Assembly (NCBI GenBank): GCA_009667805.1
Contig: CM019069.1
Location: forward strand, 50,922,153 to 50,986,152
Source: Leptobrachium leishanense
Lineage: Eukaryota > Chordata > Amphibia > Anura > Megophryidae
Direction: 5' to 3'
Length of the DNA: 64,000 nt
Each line of letters starts with the position of its first letter. Within the stretch, counting starts at the first letter, position 1. Of this stretch, positions 1-9,865 are shown in pieces. The notes beneath the pieces were generated by a model. The model searched no databases. It saw only the letters and a program-made list of their open reading frames with translations, and was not told the DNA's origin. The position numbers were made by a program, and so were the translations under genes.

Positions 1-27
1 ACACCTGTTGTCTACAGAGAATTTTCC

Positions 28-1077
28 GTGCCCGCCCAGAAGGATAAAAGCATCAAACAGGTTCGCCATTCAGGAGGAATATTAATCTGGTATAAGGAGG
101 AGCTACACGAGAACATCAAAGCAATCAAGAAAGGAGAGAGCCACATCTGGATAAAAATAAGTAGCTCCATCCTCACCTCTCAGTCAGACATCTTCCTATT
201 TGCAGCTTACATTGCACCACCAGAGTCTCCATACTCCAAAACAGACACCTATGAGGTTGTACAGAGTGAGGCCACCAAATTCCAGTTCCTAGGACACGTG
301 CTTCTCTATGGAGACCTCAATGCCAGGACAGGAAGAGAAAAGGACTATGTGACCTCAGATGGGAACACATACATTTTGGGAGCCGCAAACTACTGTCAGG
401 AGTCAATTCGGGAGCAAAGAAAAAGCTATGACAATACAACCAACAAGAGTGGAAGAAAATTGCTGAATTTGTGTCGGAGTCTCTGGCTCTACATCCTTAA
501 TGGCCGCACCAAGGGAGACTCTCTGGGAAGGTATACATTAAGCTCCCATGTAAGAAATAGTGTGGTAGACTATGCAATCACAGATATGAACTCCAATCAC
601 ATCAACGCCTTCACCGTCACCCCACAAACACACCTGTCAGACCACAGCCAACTACTGCTTTATATTAAATCCTCAAACAAACCATCCTCAAAACCCCATC
701 AGAGAGGACTGTACAACCTCCCACCATCATTCAAACGGACCAGACACTCTACCATAGCCTACAGAGAGGTCATCAACAGACCCGACATCAAGGATCAGCT
801 AACAGACTTTCAAAACCATACCTATGTACTAAGTCCCCAGGGGGTGAACCGAGCAGCAAAGGACCTCCACAGCATACTACACACCATTGCAGAGACCTCC
901 AACATTAAAAAAGTCAACTTCAAGAAATCATCCAATAAACAACCCAATAAATGGTTTGACAAAGAATGCGGAACACTAAGAAACAACCTACGAACAGTCT
1001 CAAATAAAAAACACAGAGACCCCGACAACATCGACCGGAGGATCACTCATGGTGTCCTCCGGAAAAACTATAAATAA
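28..1077 (+). pseudogene. LINE endonuclease domain (AP-endonuclease family), partial
   Basis: This segment codes for most of an exonuclease/endonuclease/phosphatase-fold domain, which in LINEs nicks the target DNA to prime reverse transcription. Visible motifs are GDLNAR near residues 95-100 (D96 and N98 are the expected catalytic pair), a SVVDY segment near residue 185, and the terminal SDH at residues 204-206. The earliest family motif (the Glu of the QET-type motif) is not seen, so the N-terminus lies before the window and the ATG at 28 is probably internal. After about residue 230 the sequence is the basic linker between endonuclease and polymerase. The frame stops at 1075-1077, where the element shifts to the next frame. 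Confidence 0.85.
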
Positions 1078-1345
1078 ATCCTCAAAAAAGAAAAAAAAAA
1101 ACTTCATCTCCCAAAACCTTCAACAACTGGAAGAGGCTCTTCAGGAAAACTCTTTCTGGGAAACCTGGAGTCAAATCGGCTCAGGATCCAAGAAAAACCA
1201 CCTCCACATCCAAAATGGCAACATCTGGCTCAACTACTTCAAGAGCCTGTACAAAGACATTCTCAAAGAGGAGCTAACTGGGGAACAGGAACACATCATC
1301 AAAAGACTACTGGAGGAAAAATCAAGGATTTCCAAAACCCGTTAG
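1049..1345 (+). pseudogene. LINE linker region between endonuclease and RT (frame-shifted)
   Basis: This continues the LINE protein in the next frame, overlapping the end of the endonuclease segment by 29 bases; the shift most likely arose in the A-rich stretch 1065-1110. The translation is basic, then has a W-x2-IGSGSKKN-like motif and a segment that usually precedes the polymerase. It ends at 1345 by another shift. From 1346 to 1440 the expected pre-RT sequence (a PITPQEV segment, then a GMD-like polymerase entry motif) can still be traced through mixed frames and a stop. It has no independent function. Confidence 0.7.
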
Positions 1346-1464
1346 ATACACCCATTACACCCCAAGAAGTAGCAGAAAAATTTCAAGATCTGTGAAGTAA
1401 AAAGCCAGCGGGATGGATGGAATTCTTCCAGAGATGATTAAACGCAGCTCTCCAGAAGTACACG

Positions 1465-2892
1465 TTGCAATATGTAAAAGTTTTCAACCTGGCCCTGAGC
1501 GTCCGATTCTACCCTCAAGTATGGAACCAAGGCCTCATAACACCCATCCATACGAGTGGAGACCAATATGATCCAGCCAACTACAGAGGGATATGTGTCA
1601 GCAGCACACTGGGAAAACTATTCAATAGCATCCAGAACAAAAGAATCCTCAGCTTCCTGACACAGCATAACGTCCTCAACAGAAGCCAAGCGATGTTCAT
1701 GCCAAACCATCGCACTACAGATCACATTAACACCCTGCACAGTCTCATCAAGGACCATGTCCACAATACAAAACATGGGAAAATATTTGCCTGCTTTGTG
1801 GACTTTAAGAAGGCCTTTGACTCAGTGTGGCACCCAGGCCTGTTCCTCAAACTACTGGAGAGTGGAATAGGAGGGAAAACACATGACATCATCAAGAGCT
1901 CATAAAATGAGAACTTCTGCAGCATAAAGGTGAATGGGAAGAGAACAGAGTACTTCCGACAGGCTCGTGGAGACAGACAAGGCTGCAGCTTAAGTCCAAC
2001 CCTCTTTAACAACTACATCAATGGACTGGCTGAAGCTCTAGAATCCTCCTCAGCACCAGGACTAACTCTACATGACACCGAGGTGAAGTTCCTGTTGTAT
2101 GCAGATGACCTCCTATTACTGTCACCAACAGAGAGAGGTCTACAAGACAGCCTGGAAGTGCTGGAAAAATACAGTGCGGCATGGGCACTACCCATCAACC
2201 AAAAAAAAACAAAGGTCATGGTTTTCCAAAGGAAGAACGCAGAAACCAAGAGTTCCGCTTTCACACTTAATGACTGCACTCTTGATGAAGCCAACAGCTA
2301 CACATACCTTGGCCTAGAAACAAACCGATCAGGAAGTTTCAAACCAGCCATAGAGGCCCTAAGAGACAAGGCGTGTAGAACCTTCTATGCCATCAGAAGA
2401 AAACTCTACAAACTAAAACCACCTGTAAGAGTCTGGCTTAAAATCTTTGATAGCGTCATCACTCCAATTCTCCTTTATGGCAGTGAAGTATGGGGCCCCA
2501 TCACCTACCCTGACCAACCCAAATGGGACACCAGCACAACAGAAATATTCCATCTGGAATTCTGCAAGCACCTCCTCCAAGTCCATCGGAGCACCTCTAA
2601 CAATGCTTTCCGGGCCGAGCTGGGCAGACTCCCTTTACTTCTTGCAGTACAGAAGAGGGCGCTATCATACTGGGACCACCTAAACATCAGCAGCCTCAAC
2701 TCATACCACCATAAAGCCCTACTTGCCAACGAGGACCACACCAAACCATGTGGGCTACAACAAATCATATCCAACCAGATCATCCAAAGCCCCCATGAAT
2801 GCAACCTGACAAAATATCAAATAAAGGCCCTAATTAACGATTCCAGGGAAAACTATATCAGAGAATGGAGACATGATATAGCAAACACTTAG
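1465..2892 (+). pseudogene. LINE reverse transcriptase domain, with in-frame stop
   Basis: This is the polymerase that copies LINE RNA into the nicked target. Motifs in order: the NYRGI block near 1579; motif A, VDFKKAFDSV, at about 1798-1830 with its catalytic Asp; motif B, RQGCSLSP, near 1975-2000; motif C, YADD, at 2098-2109; then the thumb region with TYLGL. A single TAA at 1903-1905 interrupts the frame between motifs A and B, and the same frame resumes at once, so it is a nonsense change and not a shift. The frame ends at TAG 2890-2892, again with clear homologous sequence after it. Confidence 0.88.
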
Positions 2893-3315
2893 AAACTCAC
2901 CATCTACCAATCCTTACAGAGGGAATACAAACTGGCCCCATACCTGGAGCTGCTACAAGACCCCAAGGACAGGCGGATCCTGAGCCGGTACAGACTGAGC
3001 GCCCACAGCCTGGAAATCGAATCAAGGCAGCATAGACAGACCTACAAGTCCAGGGAGAATAGACTGTGCCAGCATTGTGACCAGGAAGCCCTGGAAGATG
3101 AGGTCCACTTCCTCCTACAGTGCCCCAAGTACTCAGCACTGAGGGAAACTCACTTCCAGAGACTCTCCGCTCTCATCCCGGACTTCACCTCTATAGAAGA
3201 GACGAGGAAACTCCACATCATACTGGGAGAAGAGGAGCCGGCGGTGAAAATATCTGCCCAATACGTCACAGAATGTCACAGACTGAGAGGAACAGGAGAG
3301 ATCCCAGACTTATAA
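2893..3315 (+). pseudogene. LINE C-terminal Cys/His domain
   Basis: The reading frame of the RT continues after the TAG at 2890-2892 and runs to TAA at 3313-3315. It contains a CQHC pair followed by H and C in a C-x2-C-x10-H-x4-C arrangement (about 3067-3123), the zinc-binding-like motif found near the C-terminus of many APE LINEs, and ends shortly after a HRLRGTGE segment. It shows that the LINE protein originally extended about 140 residues past the present stop. There is no ATG at the start because it is an internal piece. Confidence 0.75.
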
Positions 3316-3515
3316 ATCCCAACACGGACTCGCCCCCTCCCACTCCACATTATCCCTTACCCCTGATAATGTCCATGGACTTTGGCCTTTTACCCCCCAT
3401 ATATGTCCCACTACCCCCCCTCCACCCCATATAACCTCCCCATATGCTTTGGCAATGCTAAAATGTATTTGGTCCTGCCAATAAAGCTTATTTTGATTAG
3501 ATTTGATTTGACATA
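3316..3515 (+). other. LINE 3' UTR and tail
   Basis: A pyrimidine-rich untranslated stretch leads to CCAATAAAGC near 3478 and then to a short tail of imperfect GATTT/GATTTG repeats ending about 3514. LINEs that are not L1-like often end in such short tandem units and not in a long poly(A). The sequence after it looks unrelated. Confidence 0.65.
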
Positions 3516-4177
3516 TGCATCCCAATAACAGAATACATTTTGGTAAGGCCATAAAAATCATCGCTGAACAGCTATGCAAGTTGATGCCTACTGTAACTGT
3601 AAGGTGACCTTCTCTTGTTTCAAGAAGGAAATGGATACACTCTTCAAATGATGATAAGCGCTATAATATATGTATTATTCCTCCAGTAATCCTGCGGCAG
3701 ACAAATTTTCTGAGAGAGGATGTGAGGCATCAAGTAATGTTTTTGACAACATTAAGGTAATTATTGTACATGGCTCTAGGCCGCGCTCACAGTGTTTTCA
3801 TCCTAGGTGGGAATTGACTGTAAAAGTTAATGCTTCCTGATGTGGATTAAGTGTTCAGCTAATGCAGGGAGGCAGGCCTGTTGCTTACACATCCAGATCA
3901 ATGAATCCTATTCAGGTCTTACTGAAGTCACAATAATATGCTAAATGCTGTGATCAAATTTAAAGAATGTCAAACCCGAGTAAAGAGTGTGAATAATTTA
4001 CTTATGCCCGAAAAAGAGAAAGTACAAGTCATCAATATTACATATATTCGTAACACTGCTTTTAAATCAAGAATATTAGGTGATGCTGACAGAAGCACAA
4101 AACGTTTTCCAAGTAACATGATGTTCTATGTGCAAACACAATGTTAATTTTGTCAACTAAAACTTTTCTTCAAAAGC
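3516..4177. other. Unique intergenic sequence
   Basis: No repeat family, coding motif or RNA is recognisable. The longest open frame (3938-4147) is short, lacks any domain and looks like chance. Confidence 0.5.
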
Positions 4178-4437
4178 CTAAGGGGTTATTCAGAGAGCAC
4201 CGAAATGTCACCGAACTTTGGGGAATCAAATTTCCCGACCTTGCGGTGAATTCAACATTTACCGTAGGGTCCTTGAAGTGCAAGGAAAAGCCGCCAAACA
4301 GGATCTGAAAAATTGGCGAAGATCCACCGAAAATCCGCCGATAACCTGCCAATATGGTCCAAAAATATCGGATCAATTCGAAACGCCGCAGTAAACCCCC
4401 CAAACTTATCCGACGATCCGCCGCAAACACAATACAA
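4178..4437 (-). mobile_element. TA-flanked MITE with GGGTTATTCARAGAG termini, half copy
   Basis: It starts TA|AGGGGTTATTCAGAGAGC and continues with segments that match, as reverse complement, the right half of the copies ending at 10625, 38237 and near 42590: the paired GGGGAATCAAATTTCCC block and the GGTGAATTCA block. The other half is missing and the sequence abuts a Kolobok MITE near 4440. It is one of at least six copies or pieces of this family in the window. Confidence 0.7.
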
Positions 4438-4444
4438 TTACAAT

Positions 4445-5534
4445 TAAAATGCATTACAAATAAACCACCTTATAAAAAACATGATGCTGTTTTTTTTTTC
4501 CTTTGTTTGAAGTAATTGCATGTAAAAAGAAAAAATAAAGTAAAATTTTTTTATCTCCTGTTCGTATTTTGTGGGTTTTTTCCATAATGCAACATTTACC
4601 AAAATCTGTACAAACATTTTATTTTACTGCTGTGGTTTATTTTATACAGTATTTAACAGTCTGTGAGGTGGAGGAGGGAATGCTTAGATAAGGCTGCAGG
4701 AGGTCTATTGTGATCAATGCTACCCAAGAAAAGAGATCGCAGCTGAATGAGATAAAACAGGGAGCATAAAATATTCTAATCTACCCACTGGTAAGGTCCT
4801 TTGAATATATCCCACACAATACAATGATGTGAGTCTGTGACTGACCCATAATAGACTCCATTCTATGGCAAAAGCCACGCAGTGAGGAGCAAGTGATGTA
4901 AATATACTGTGGGGGGCAGTTTACTCACGCAATGGATGCGCCCAGTGACACATATAGAGTAAAATATTTTCTTAACTAAACACACAAGAGAAAAACAAAG
5001 CACATGTAAGGCCCGTGTCAGACGAACGCAGTTACCGTGTTGCCGCACAGTTTAACGTCTGTCGTAGCATAGAATCATGATCAATAGAGACCCACACACT
5101 AAGTGCGTCTGCACCGAACTGCGCACGCACAATGCAGGTGGCAAACGTATGCAAGTTAGGCAAGAACATAAAACCGCTAGGACGGACGCACAGAGTGCGC
5201 CCTGTCCGCATAGCGTTCTGAGTGATGAAGAGATGTTAGACAGACCGCATTTGCGACGTCTAGCACCTTGACGCACACAATGGCTTGTCATATCCTTTTC
5301 AAATTTTTATCATTTTTCATATTAATTTTGTTTCCCATAGTTCCCTTTTTTATTCTACGTCCGTCAAGAGAAACGGATCGTGTGGTGTCTGCAGTATCTT
5401 CCGTCAGTACGTCCGTCTGTTGTGCACGCAGAGTGCGCTCAGAATGCACTCGTCTGACATTAGCCTAAGATATCAACAACATAAAATAAACACAATAAGA
5501 ATATTTCTTTTTGTTGGCGGTAGTGGCCCTTTAA
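4445..5534 (-). mobile_element. T2/Kolobok-type MITE copy 1 (interrupted)
   Basis: Read on the minus strand it begins TTAAAGGGCCACTACC (right edge TTAA 5531-5534) and aligns along most of its length with the copy at 12052-12753, including the TTACTCTATATGTGTCAC block and the TCATTGTATTGTGTGGGAT block. TTAA plus AGGR termini are the hallmark of T2/Kolobok elements. The distal end near 4445 lacks the last ~25 bp and terminal repeat. A Harbinger-like MITE (5010-5465) sits inside. Confidence 0.75.
5010..5465 (+). mobile_element. Harbinger-like MITE with TAA duplication
   Basis: The termini are inverted repeats: GGCCCGTGTCAGACGAACGC at the left and, as reverse complement, GGCTAATGTCAGACGAGTGC at the right. 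The flanks are TAA at 5007-5009 and 5466-5468. The related uninterrupted copy at about 12110 reads straight through this site, confirming a 3-bp duplication as in PIF/Harbinger. No transposase is encoded; open frames inside are chance. Confidence 0.8.
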
Positions 5535-6631
5535 AGCTATATTAAGGGCTCTTTATAAACTTTAACAAATAATAATATATCAGTTTACTTTTTCAAATTA
5601 ATCAGTTTTACAACAACAGTAGGGCAGCACAAGAATATTTACAAATAACTATACACTCTTATAAATACCATTGGTATTTACAATCTAGTTTTTAAAATGT
5701 TTTTAACATAAGTCCTCTTAGAGTTTAGGTTGTTGATATACATTTTATTTTTTAAATGACAACATTCATGTTTTCTCAGTAATAGTTCGGTTCAATTGAA
5801 TTTAAATGACCATGTACAATTTTCTCAATGCCCTCCGAATTATTAAAACATTATTTCAGCGGATGTGGTTTGAGCGCAGCAAAATAATCACAAGATTGCA
5901 TATGTATCCGGCAGGCGGACTGATTGCCATTAAATAATGTCTAAGAGGATTTATTTTTCCCAGTGGTCATTTATCAAACACCACAGATTGCAAAAAACAT
6001 TGCAAAAATAGTAACCAGATATATTCTCTTGGATTTCTTTTCTTTCGTATTCATAGAAATTTAAATATTCCTCGTAGAGCAGCAGAAACAGAAAGATGAC
6101 CTTGGGAGACCTAACTATGAGTTTTCAATCCCAGGAAGTCGAAAACTACGGATATCAGTATGCTGCACATCTATTTTAGTCGTCATCAGCAAATAACCTA
6201 GGTCCCACCTGAATAGAAACAATATTGTCATTGAATATAAGGGATTACATAGAGACAATTCACAATCAGGAAATGTTGAAGAAATGTTTACAGCAGCATA
6301 GAATTATTCAAGCACTCCATGAATACTCTGCTGAATTCCAAGTGTTAATCAGATACTCACGCAAGAAAACAGATGATACAACGTGGAAACGTCAGGAACC
6401 ATTTTTCACATGTTAGATAATTTTACCTATGACACTGAATATAAGCAACAGCTATTCTAGATCGAAATTTTAATCTGATTGTGTTTCATATGAATATTGT
6501 GTTGGCAACCAAGGAGCAAATCACCATCTTGTCGAACTAAAAGTAGAGATCTTCACGTGTAAAACTTCACTGTATATCGTCACATGCAAACCGATAACTT
6601 TAACATGCACAACCTGTTGTTTTGTGAATAC
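5535..6631. other. Unique AT-rich sequence
   Basis: No recognisable repeat, gene or RNA. A short frame at 6225-6416 has no family features. Confidence 0.5.
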
Positions 6632-6849
6632 TTACATAGTTACACAGGCTGAAGAAAGAAATGCGTCCATCGGATTCAGCCTTTCACACATCACCTATGC
6701 CGTTGATCCAAAAGAAGGCAAAAGCCCAGCCTGAAGCGCTCGCCAATATGCAACACACTGGGACATAATTCCTTTCTTGGCCCCAGAATGGTGTCAGATT
6801 TCTCCTTGGATCAAGAAGCTTTTGCCCACATATTAAATATCATAACCCT

Positions 6850-7156
6850 TAATAATTTGTTTTTGCAGGAAGTCATCCATTCGTTGTTTAATAGTCTGTA
6901 CAGTCCCTGACCCAACCACCTCAACAGGCAGAGAATTCCACAGCTTTATTGTTCTCACTGTAAAATAACCCTTCCCATGCTTTAGGCTGAATTTCCTTTC
7001 ATCCAGTTTAAATGGGTGACCTTGCGTCCAGTGTATAGTCCCTATTAATGAATAGTCTTCCAGTCAATGGTTTATAATGGCCCCGTATATATTTATATAA
7101 AGTTATCAGATCCCCTCTAAGGCGCCATTCCTCTAAAGCTGGTTTAAGCTTGTTAA
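6850..7156 (-). pseudogene. LINE ORF2 C-terminus
   Basis: The minus strand encodes an LNKLKPALEEWRLRGDL block from about 7150, then LITLYKYIRGHYKP, and further on, after frame changes, the VRTIKLWNSLPVEVVGS block at about 6910-6960 followed by a TIKQRMDDFL-like helix. These are the conserved C-terminal blocks of CR1/L2 ORF2. It ends before the 3' UTR near 6830. Confidence 0.75.
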
Positions 7157-7579
7157 GGCTAGGGACAGATGAACGCAGTCTGAGCACACTCTGTGTGCGT
7201 GCATAACGGACAGATGTACTGACGGACGATACTGTAGACACCACACGATACGTTTTTCTTGACAGACATAGAATAAAAAAATGGAATTATGGGAAACAAA
7301 ATTAATATGAAAAATGATAAAAATTGGTAGATGATATGAAAAGCCATTTTATGCGTCAAGGTGCTGGACGTCACAAATGTGGTCCAACTGACTTTTTGTC
7401 ATCACGCACACAGAACGCTATGCGGACATAGAGCACTCTGAGCGTCCAACCTGGCAGTTTTAAGTTCTTGCCTAACTTGTGTCCGTTTGCCATGTGCGGT
7501 GTGCGTGCGCAGTTTGGTGCGCACGCACTTTGTGTGTGGGTCTCCCTCGATCATGATTGTATGCTACGACCGACTTTAA

Positions 7580-7897
7580 GGCTGGGGTCAGACGAGAGCA
7601 CTGACTGCGCACAGTAACGGACGTACTTTTTAATTGATGAGATTGTGGTTACATTGTATCAGTTAATTTTGGCTGATGTTACGAAAAAGAAAAAAAAACT
7701 GTATGCATGGGTTTCTCTACGTCTGCTTTTTCACGTTGATGCCATTTTGGCATCCGTTGCAACATGTGTTATGTGTGTGTGAAAAAGTGCACGCGTGCTT
7801 CGTGTGTTGTTCTCTATTGACTCCTTTGAAAAGCTACAACGGACAGCAAACAGTGCCGTCAGATGGACGCAATAAGTATGCACATCTGACGCGGGCC
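7580..7897 (+). mobile_element. Harbinger-like MITE (inner), TAA duplication
   Basis: It starts GGCTGGGGTCAGACGAGAGC and ends TCTGACGCGGGCC, with TAA at 7577-7579 and 7898-7900. The sister copy at 5048-5060 reads TTAAACTG without interruption at the matching position, giving a clean empty site. It is 318 bp with no coding capacity. Confidence 0.78.
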
Positions 7898-7935
7898 TAA
7901 ACTGTGCGCCAACACAGACGTTAATCCTGCGTTCA

Positions 7936-8581
7936 AGATAGGGGGGTTGTCTGTGGAGGTGCTAATTTGGGTATAGGATTTGGGGTTGCAGCCTACAAGG
8001 TGTTGCACATAATCTCAACAAAATGTGCAAATGTGATAAAGGAAACAATAAAAAGGTCCTAGTGGCGCAATGGTATTACTATGAATCACATTAACCCTGG
8101 CCTAAAAGGCCCTTTAGGTGCTCGTACGGGAGTTTAGGATCTATATGTGTTGCTAGGAACCATCAGGTCCCGGGAGACGTACAATGGCAATAGAAGTGCA
8201 AATAGCAGTCAATTCACAGTACATAATTCAGTTAATAATAACAAAACCTAGAGACATGCAGGAATTGTGTGTAAAAGCTTTTAGCGCACCATCCGTGTAT
8301 GCACTTTACTAAGGAATGGTTTTTACAAGCACATGCGCTTTATTGTTACACACAATTCCTGCATGTCTCTAGGTTTTGTTATTATTAACTGAATTATGTA
8401 CTGTGAATTTACACATTGACTGCTATTTGCACTTCTATTGCCATTGTACATCTCCCGGGACCTGATGGTTCCTGGCGACACATATAGATCCTAAGCTCCC
8501 GTACGAGCACCTAAAGGGCCTTTTAGGCCAGGCTTAATGTGATTCATAGTAATACCATTACGCCACTAGGACCTTTTTATT
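7936..8581. mobile_element. Insertion with a 16-bp target duplication, mostly a ~540-bp palindrome
   Basis: GTTAATCCTGCGTTCA occurs at 7920-7935 and again at 8582-8597, so the DNA between is an insertion with a 16-bp duplication. The first ~108 bp are single-copy; the rest (8044-8584) is a long inverted repeat. A 16-bp duplication is usual for target-primed LINE/SINE integration and not for cut-and-paste elements. No poly(A) is seen. A GTCCTAGTGGCGCAATGG segment at the outer end of each arm resembles a tRNA-type A box, but no B box was found. Confidence 0.7.
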
Positions 8582-8584
8582 GTT
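8044..8584. repeat. Long inverted repeat (arms ~231 and ~239 bp)
   Basis: The left arm 8044-8274 and right arm 8346-8584 are reverse complements with about seven single-base differences and one 8-base indel, roughly 97% identity over the aligned bases. Weaker pairing continues inward (AAAGCGCA type), leaving a loop of about 40 bases. A transcript would fold into one long hairpin. Confidence 0.88.
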
Positions 8585-8686
8585 AATCCTGCGTTCATCT
8601 GACGCTGGTCTAACCTTTCCTCATAACTTAAACCTTCCATTCCCCTTATTAATTTATGCACTTTTTCTAGGCTATAATATTTTTCT

Positions 8687-9076
8687 TTAAAACAGGTGCC
8701 CAAAATCACACAGCATATTCAAGGTGCGTCTTACCATTGATTTATAAAAAGGCAAAATGATGTTTTCATCCCGAGAGTGAATCCCCCTTTTAATACGTGC
8801 CAATACCTTGCTGGCCTTGGCGACTGCTGTTTGACATTGGATATTGTTACTTAGTTTGAAGTCTATGATTATTCCCAAATCCTTCTCCTGCCTTGATTTG
8901 GTTAAATCAGCACCATTTAGGGTATAAGTTGCTTGTGTGTCCTTTACCCCAAAGTGCATAACCTTGCATTTATCTACATTCAATTTCATTTGCCATTTGA
9001 GTATACAGTCCCCCAAAATATCCAAATCCCTCTGCTCACATTTTATCCCCTTTCCTAGGTTTGTGTCAAATTGCAC
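8687..9076 (-). pseudogene. LINE reverse transcriptase C-terminal portion
   Basis: A 129-residue open frame matches the region after the catalytic RT motifs: residues about 25-45 carry WQMKLNVDKCKVMHFG (Asp, Lys and Cys typical of motif D and E surroundings), then YTLNGADL, then KDLGIIIDFKL, then KASKVLARIKRGI and the FYKSMVRR segment. This is the classic CR1/L2 pattern. The upstream YADD region is absent (5' truncation), and the downstream part continues after the MITE in another frame near 7150. The start ATG is not a true start. Confidence 0.85.
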
Positions 9077-9110
9077 AAAGTTTGCAGAAATTTCGGTATG
9101 TTTTGAATAA

Positions 9111-9343
9111 CCCTTTAAGTTTCACATTATCTTGTTTATTTAACTATAGTGAAAGCATTTTTGGAATCAGTATTCTGTATGACATTCTTTCTTCTCGCTA
9201 AAATACCTTTCTCTGGCTAATGATCTAGTTTGCCAAATTTCTAAGTAGATAATGGAACCCTTTATGTTAGAGCAGTAGGCCACACTCATCAGACTTCAAC
9301 ATGTTTTAATTAACCCCTTCACTACAAGTAATTTTTGATAAGG
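9111..9343. other. Unique sequence
   Basis: Nothing recognisable between the LINE remnant and the fold-back element. Confidence 0.45.
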
Positions 9344-9609
9344 ATAATCTGAGAATAAAGTGATGTGTGATAGGGAAGACATTTCCAGGTCTATTCGCTA
9401 AAAGGTGAAACTGAGTAGAATTGGCAGGAGAAGAGAACAATCTAGACCCAATAGCAGATTTGGAAAGCGAGATAAATGGGAGAATTTTTCTGGTTTGGCA
9501 ATTTTGACCTGGATTTTTCACTTCTCCTGTCAATTCTCCTGAGTTTCGCCTTTATTGAATAGACCTGCAAATGTCTTCCCTATCACACATCACTGGATTC
9601 TCAGATTAT
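9344..9609. mobile_element. Fold-back MITE
   Basis: The arms 9344-9412 and 9542-9609 are inverted copies at about 85-90%, sharing TCTGAGAAT, GTGATGTGTGATAGGGAAGA and the GGTCTATTC block. The middle 130 bp is single-copy. No duplication could be assigned. It looks like a short non-autonomous DNA transposon with long inverted repeats. Confidence 0.65.
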
Positions 9610-9865
9610 AGTGGTAACACACAGATGCTTTAACAAGGCATCATGCAACATGTTCTACAGCTTGCCAACACCTTCCCTAATTTATAGTCCTATGGGAATA
9701 CTCTTTCTGCTTTTCTTATTTTTTGATGACATTAATTTTGAATTTGTTAAACACAATATTATCTTTTTATGTTCAGAAATCTTTGTTAGTGACAAGAATT
9801 AATTGAGTTCTTAAACCCTTTTCTCTTTAAAGACACGTGAATTGTTCACAGCAGGGTACACATTA

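Larger units (their letters stand above)
1..3515 (+). mobile_element. APE-type non-LTR retrotransposon (LINE), 5'-truncated by the window edge
   Basis: A LINE body runs from the window edge to a 3' tail. In order it shows an apurinic-type endonuclease, a linker, a reverse transcriptase with YADD at 2098-2109, and a C-terminal Cys/His motif. AATAAA lies near 3480 and the tail is a short repeat of GATTT units ending near 3514. The reading frame is broken by at least two frameshifts (about 1060-1110 and 1323-1345), more damage near 1390-1440, and in-frame stops at 1903-1905 and 2890-2892, so it is a dead copy. The layout fits the I/Jockey/L2 part of the APE LINE tree; I cannot fix the clade. No 5' end or target-site duplication can be seen because the copy starts upstream. 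Confidence 0.9.
7157..8610 (-). mobile_element. Harbinger-like MITE (outer), hosting two further insertions
   Basis: It is the same family as 5010-5465, in the opposite orientation. The ends are GGCTAGGGACAGATGAACGC and, at the right, GCGTTCATCTGACGCTGGTC. TAA duplications lie at 7154-7156 and 8611-8613. Removing the inner MITE (7580-7897) and the palindrome insertion (7936-8581 plus one 16-bp duplication) leaves about 470 bp, close to the 456-bp sister copy. Confidence 0.8.
6632..9110 (-). mobile_element. CR1/L2-like LINE, 3' half, split by a MITE
   Basis: On the minus strand this is the end of an RT-type LINE: the 5' part lies at 8614-9110, the 3' part at 6632-7156. The 3' end reads CAGCCTGTGTAACTATGTAA, a typical tail of amphibian CR1/L2 elements. 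The coding part keeps the KWQMKLNVDKCKVMHFG block, the KDLGI block and, across the insertion, the WRLRGDLITLYKYIRG and LWNSLPVEVV blocks. The insertion 7157-8610 is flanked by TAA on both sides. The catalytic RT core is not in this copy. Confidence 0.85.
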
